A stretch of 64,000 nt of DNA from Herbaspirillum frisingense GSF30. GTDB lineage: Bacteria; Pseudomonadota; Gammaproteobacteria; Burkholderiales; Burkholderiaceae_D. Every line of letters starts with the position of its first letter. Positions within the stretch are counted from its first letter, which is position 1. A program made the translations under genes and the position numbers. The notes below the pieces were generated by a model. That model searched no databases. It was not told the DNA's origin and saw only the letters and a list, made by a program, of their open reading frames with translations. The DNA lies in assembly GCF_000300975.2 (NCBI RefSeq), contig NZ_AEEC02000006.1:62001-126000 (forward strand). Direction: 5' to 3'. Shown here in pieces: positions 60,901 to 64,000 of this stretch.

Positions 60901-61980
60901 CAGGTCCAGTTGCAGATCGGCGCTGGCCGAGAGCAGGGGCAGCAGTTGCTGGTCCAGGCTGCCAGGGCGGGCATTGGTGATGTCCACCCGGCCGGCCACC
61001 TGCAGCGGGGCATTGGCGGGGAGTCCGGCCGGCGGAGCCAGGTCGGCGCGCAGGTTGAGGTCGGCTGCCGGCGCGGCGGCGTTGAAGGCCTGCGGATTGA
61101 GATGCTGCAGGTCGACCCGGGCGCGCTTGAGCGGGACCGCGGCAAAGGGCGTGGCGACGATGTCGGCGTTGCCCTTGAGCTTGTCGCCCCCGGCGGTGAG
61201 GGCGATGCCCAGTTCCTCCAGCGAGCCCGACAACTGGGCGGCCAACTGGTATTGCTCCTTGAGCTCGCCTTGCTGGTAGGCACCGGTCAGTTCCAGGCCG
61301 CCGCCGATGGCGAAGGGGCGCTTGCCGTTCAGATGCAGCAGGGCCGTGGCCTGGCCGTAGGGGGTCATGACGCGGTCCAGCACCAGCGTGTGTTGCACGC
61401 CGTCGGAGCTGCCGTGCAGTTTCAGGTCCGACAGTTCGGTGGTGGACGTCCCCTGGGTCAGGCTCAGGTGGCCCAGGCTGATCTCGCCGATCTCCACGGC
61501 CAGGGGAATGTCCAGCGAGGTCGGCAGGGTGGTCGGCTCGGACGGCGAGGGCTGCTGTTTCAGCTGCACCGCGCCCACGCGCAGGTAGTCGATGCTGAAC
61601 TTGCGCTGCAGCACTGCCAGATGCCAGCGGGCGTCGATGCTGTCGATATCGAGGATGCGCTGCCCATCCTGGTAGTGCAGGGCGCGCAGGCGCAGACCAT
61701 CGGCCACGGTGCCGCCCAGCAACTGGCCGGAGAGCTTGCCGTCCAGCGCCTTGACCGCGCCGTTCCACAGCAGGCGGGTGCCGCTTTCGGTCTTCAAGGC
61801 GTACAGGCTTGTCCCGGCGGTGGCCAGAAGCAGAAGGGCGAGCGTGCCGCTGCTCCAGGCCAGGATGCGGCCCGTGCGGCCCATTCGGCGCGTGTTGCCA
61901 GCGCGCTTGCGCGAGCGCCGTGGACCCGGCGGCTCCGGTGTAGGGGAAGAATCCTGCGATGCTTGTGGCTGGTCGCTCAT
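57925..61980 (-). CDS. tamB: Translocation and assembly module protein TamB
   Basis: Large envelope-spanning protein (1351 residues) of the AsmA/TamB family. One N-terminal membrane anchor (ILAWSSGTLALLLLATAGTSL) is followed by a long repetitive beta-strand region that forms a hydrophobic groove thought to carry phospholipids or to assist assembly of outer-membrane proteins with TamA. The C-terminal DUF490 part is clear: INFQGPIANPNINILAMRRN, GVSVTGNANQPRVQLVSEPN, DEKLSWMMFGHG and a barrel-like ending WQISRRWSVVARAGTINGLN. Starts 54 bases after tamA. No internal frameshift seen. Confidence 0.93.
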   Translation of the reverse strand: MSDQPQASQDSSPTPEPPGPRRSRKRAGNTRRMGRTGRILAWSSGTLALLLLATAGTSLYALKTESGTRLLWNGAVKALDGKLSGQLLGGTVADGLRLRALHYQDGQRILDIDSIDARWHLAVLQRKFSIDYLRVGAVQLKQQPSPSEPTTLPTSLDIPLAVEIGEISLGHLSLTQGTSTTELSDLKLHGSSDGVQHTLVLDRVMTPYGQATALLHLNGKRPFAIGGGLELTGAYQQGELKEQYQLAAQLSGSLEELGIALTAGGDKLKGNADIVATPFAAVPLKRARVDLQHLNPQAFNAAAPAADLNLRADLAPPAGLPANAPLQVAGRVDITNARPGSLDQQLLPLLSASADLQLDLQQQTLSRLDIHLPRNARIEGGGQFRPGSTEPGRESAMAGQFKLRVNELDLSQIHRQVRPTRLSGPVDVTLAPNAQQLLLTLQDSALKLHLDTVIGAGRVQVREASLTAGKSRLETNGSLQTVGAMDYAFKGRLLDFDPTAVLQAVTPPPVTKGRRTRSAAPSQPVRARINMDFDAAGALSPELKVKLGFRIHDSSYGDLPMSGRGDLQLAGMRLLPSRANLQVAGNTLDLDGSFGKAGDKLRLKVDAPQLARLGYGLSGLLRLDGTVSGTRQRPDVVASFQAEQLQFGAHKLHHLAGQSELHSNLAAGVASPDNRLALTLEGDGYSGPQAELSRLAIKLDGTYARHTLALQAKGKLQDQTLDLAVGAHGQVTEKTKGQYGWAGSIDQFSNQGFPRIALGSPLTLDASADGIEAGSTRIEIDRTAIELKRLSYQQGRLASAGQVRALDLGRVLELVQQFSGTPAPVRTDLVLDSDWDFSLAERASGYLQIARRSGDVRVTTSTGEATLGLSELKLRSDFQGEQMRVSGRVDAARIGSLDLGGEVGLRRIDQLLALDAASPLNLRARLDVPQLKRVGDLIGPQLSLNGKLSADLNAAGTLGQPRLSGAINGDNLALTEFDQGIQLKDGIVRIVMDSNVIELRQIEFHGGRGTLRAGGKIQLGADNPDLNATLTADHLELFASPDRQLMLSGEGKISNVNEQLRVDGKFIVDRGLFDLPKSSAPKLGDDVVIVSRSGKNRVGAAASSQQKLEAATEKPASKFAPVINLAVDLGNDFRFRGSGADLLLRGDMMVRSEPLSPLRATGTINVAEGSYEAFGTKLNIERGIINFQGPIANPNINILAMRRNQDVEAGVSVTGNANQPRVQLVSEPNVPDDEKLSWMMFGHGTDSSNIGQRNASSQALALVGNMGGKRIAKDIGLDQFSIGSSESGLTDEQVVNLGKAITQKITLGYEQSLQGAASVAKATWQISRRWSVVARAGTINGLNILFSRRYD

Positions 61981-62034
61981 GCGTGCCTGTCGTTCGAAAT
62001 CATATAAATCGTTTGGGCAATTCTGGCGCCTGCG

Positions 62035-63810
62035 TCAGAACGCGATGCCCAGCGAGATGTGTGGACGGATCTGGCGCTTCTGGATGCCATAGGCCAGGTC
62101 CAGGTTCAGCGTCCCCACCGGACTGCGCCAGCGTGCACCGGTGCCCACACCGTGATAGAAGGTCTTGTTGTTCCAGTTGTCGGCGGCCGCGCCGATGTCG
62201 TAGAACACCGCCGCGCCCCATTTCTCGCTGAACCAGCGCTGGTATTCGGAACTGCCCACAGCCAGGTACTTGGTCGGATAGACGGTACCGTTCTGCTCGT
62301 TGCCGATGCTCTGGTAGCTATAGCCGCGCACCGAATCGTTGCCGCCGGTGCGGAACAGCAGCGAGGGCGGCACCGCCCCGGCACTGCCGGCCGTGAAGAC
62401 GCCGCCCAGTTCTGCGCGCAAGACCACGATGTCGCGCTTGCCCACCGGCACGAACTGCTTGAAGCGGCCATACAGGCGACTGAAACTCTGGTCGGTCAGC
62501 AAGCCCTTGAGTGCGAAGCCGGCTTCCAGCGTCAGCAGGTTGCCCCGGCGCGGAAAGATCGGGTTGTCCACATTGCGGCGTGACCAGGCGAAGCCCGGCA
62601 CCAGCGCCCGGTGCTTGCCGGGGGTGACGATGGTATTGGCGGGCAGGGTGCTGCCGTCCTCCTGGCTCAGCTCATCGCGGTAATAGGTCAGCGAATAGGT
62701 GGTGTCGTAGTTCTCGCTGTTGCGGGCGCGCTTGAGCCCGATCTGCTGGCTGCGCAGGTCGATGCCTTCCAGCTTGGTGCGGTCGTAGGAGGTATTGAGG
62801 CTGTTGACGAAGGCCTTTTCATCCGGCGGCATGGCCAGGGACATCATGCCGTACTGGCGTTTCTGCTCCAGCCGTGCCTGGCTGTCGAAGACATAGGCCT
62901 TGTTGAACACGTTGTAATGCGAATAGCGACCTTCGACCTGGGCGCCGGTGTCGGTGCTATAGCCCACGCCGGTGCGGATGCGCTGGGTCGGAAACTCGGT
63001 GACCTGCACCTTGACCGGTGTCAGGTCCGGGTGTTCGGGGTCATCGTCGATGGCCACGATGGCGTTGGAAAAGTAGGGCGTATTCTGGATCTGCCGCTGC
63101 AGCGCCAGCAGGCGGTCGACGTCATAGGCTTCACCGATGTTGAGCGGATTGACGTTGCGGATGATGGTCTCGGGATAGCGGCGCGTGCCGGTGATCTGCA
63201 AGGGCCCCAGGGTGAAGGCCGGGCCGCTCTCATAGCGCACCGACAGGTCGGCCTGGTGTTCGTCCGGATCGACCCGGGCCTGGGAGGAGGCGATGCGGGC
63301 GGCTGCGTATTTCTTTTGCTGCAGCTGGTCCAGGCCGGCATTCTTGGCCTTGTCCCAGTCTTCCTGGCGGAACGGTTGGCCCGGCGGTAATGACCAGTTC
63401 TCGCGCAGGGCAGCCACCCGGGCCGCGTCTTCACGGGCGGCCACGCCGGTGACGGTGATGTCGGCGCTGCTGATCGCGGTGCGCGGGCCGGGGTCGACGC
63501 TGAGCTTGATGCGGCGCAGCGGCTGCTGATCGGCCGCGGCGGGCTCGGTCTGCACGCTGACCTTGGTGACGGGCGCGAAATAGCCCTCGGTCGAGGTCAG
63601 TTCGCGCACCTGGTCGCCAACGGTATCCATCATGAATTTGAGCTGCTCGTCGCTGATGTCGTCGCGGTCCTGATAGCGCGAGAGGTCCAGGAAATCCTTG
63701 AGCAGCGACTGCACCGGCTTGGGCGCTTCGATCTCCACCTTGTAGGCGGCATAGGCGGTATCGGCGGCACACCAGAGGAAGGCGATGGCCAGGTGACGGG
63801 TCCAGGTCAT
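62035..63810 (-). CDS. tamA: Translocation and assembly module protein TamA (Omp85 family)
   Basis: Outer-membrane Omp85 protein (591 residues), partner of TamB in assembling autotransporters and other barrels. Signal peptide TWTRHLAIAFLWCAADTAYA; three POTRA domains follow (YKVEIEAPKPVQSLLKDFLD, DPGPRTAISSADITVTG, FTLGPLQITGTRRYPETIIRN); the 16-strand barrel begins near RIRTGVGYSTDTGAQVEGRY and contains the Omp85 loop-6 motif FRTGGNDSVRGY, ending with Phe. Start ATG 63810 chosen because the signal peptide begins there; the frame remains open upstream without homology. Confidence 0.93.
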   Translation of the reverse strand: MTWTRHLAIAFLWCAADTAYAAYKVEIEAPKPVQSLLKDFLDLSRYQDRDDISDEQLKFMMDTVGDQVRELTSTEGYFAPVTKVSVQTEPAAADQQPLRRIKLSVDPGPRTAISSADITVTGVAAREDAARVAALRENWSLPPGQPFRQEDWDKAKNAGLDQLQQKKYAAARIASSQARVDPDEHQADLSVRYESGPAFTLGPLQITGTRRYPETIIRNVNPLNIGEAYDVDRLLALQRQIQNTPYFSNAIVAIDDDPEHPDLTPVKVQVTEFPTQRIRTGVGYSTDTGAQVEGRYSHYNVFNKAYVFDSQARLEQKRQYGMMSLAMPPDEKAFVNSLNTSYDRTKLEGIDLRSQQIGLKRARNSENYDTTYSLTYYRDELSQEDGSTLPANTIVTPGKHRALVPGFAWSRRNVDNPIFPRRGNLLTLEAGFALKGLLTDQSFSRLYGRFKQFVPVGKRDIVVLRAELGGVFTAGSAGAVPPSLLFRTGGNDSVRGYSYQSIGNEQNGTVYPTKYLAVGSSEYQRWFSEKWGAAVFYDIGAAADNWNNKTFYHGVGTGARWRSPVGTLNLDLAYGIQKRQIRPHISLGIAF

Positions 63811-64000
63811 TGATTCACTGCATCTTCGTTTATCGGTTGAGGCGGCCGGCCTGCCGCCCCTTGGGGCAAGTCGGGTAGGATGGAGGGCTTGGTGGTTCAT
63901 GCCACCAAGGCCTGACCGGCGTGCGGCGCGGATAGTTCCTGGCCGGCACCGGTGCAGGCGCTTCATTCCCGGGCCATGTCTCACTGCGGCGTCGCGGGTT
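63811..64000. other. Upstream region of tamA
   Basis: The last 190 bases hold no gene I can support. A promoter for tamAB is expected here but no clear hexamers are seen. Confidence 0.4.

Noticed and set aside
59995..62007. Long plus-strand open frame (670 codons)
   Set aside because: Antisense to tamB; low-complexity Gln/Gly/Arg translation.
1..64000. tRNA, rRNA, CRISPR arrays, intact transposase genes or attachment sites
   Set aside because: None was seen on either strand; short repeats found are listed separately and do not have array or IS structure.

Overview
The window is high-GC DNA from a beta-proteobacterium of the order Burkholderiales. The gene order rpsP-rimM-trmD-rplS, then a NUDIX/CoA pyrophosphatase, a CobD/CbiB-family protein, a DUF3579 protein and fumC, together with the codon use, points to an Oxalobacteraceae member, most like Herbaspirillum. 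This is a judgement from pattern recognition; no database search was made. No tRNA, rRNA, CRISPR array or intact insertion sequence was seen.

Layout. 1-1.3 kb: 5' part of a TonB-dependent siderophore receptor behind a Fur box. 1.3-8.5 kb: a 2-ketogluconate utilisation locus with a PtxS-like LacI repressor, KguE, KguK and KguD, in which a polar-amino-acid-type ABC transporter sits where Pseudomonas has the MFS carrier KguT. Near-palindromic operators lie before the regulator and before the transporter. 8.7-12.3 kb: etfBA and an acyl-CoA dehydrogenase that would hand electrons to ETF. 12.3-19.7 kb: a TM2 protein, the ribosomal operon and housekeeping genes ending with fumC. 20-22.3 kb: two small secreted proteins, then trpS behind a Trp-Trp leader peptide and terminator that look like a classical transcription attenuator.

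22.3-35.2 kb: a two-component system divergent from a Spy/CpxP-like gene, followed by an MdtABC-type RND efflux operon with its outer-membrane factor; this looks like one envelope-stress/efflux unit. 35.2-39.3 kb: an AT-richer, rearranged type VI secretion island on the minus strand. It holds a VgrG N-terminal fragment, a GH19 lysozyme-like effector fragment, and three paralogous periplasmic proteins (one whole, one 5'-truncated, one 3'-truncated) that look like immunity proteins and resemble the lysozyme-binding RsiV/DUF3298 family. 39.3-44.6 kb: a PabB-PabC fusion, two drug/metabolite exporters and CorA.

44.6-55.8 kb: a metallophore-type uptake locus. A TonB receptor and a complete nickel/peptide-type ABC importer form one overlapping operon behind a promoter with a perfect 7-3-7 palindrome between -35 and -10. 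It converges with a second TonB receptor plus PepSY protein. A shared 23-bp motif (21 of 23 identical) lies in the upstream regions of both receptor genes. 55.8-64 kb: a small unknown protein, a diguanylate cyclase with GGEEF and I-site, and the tamA-tamB outer-membrane assembly pair.
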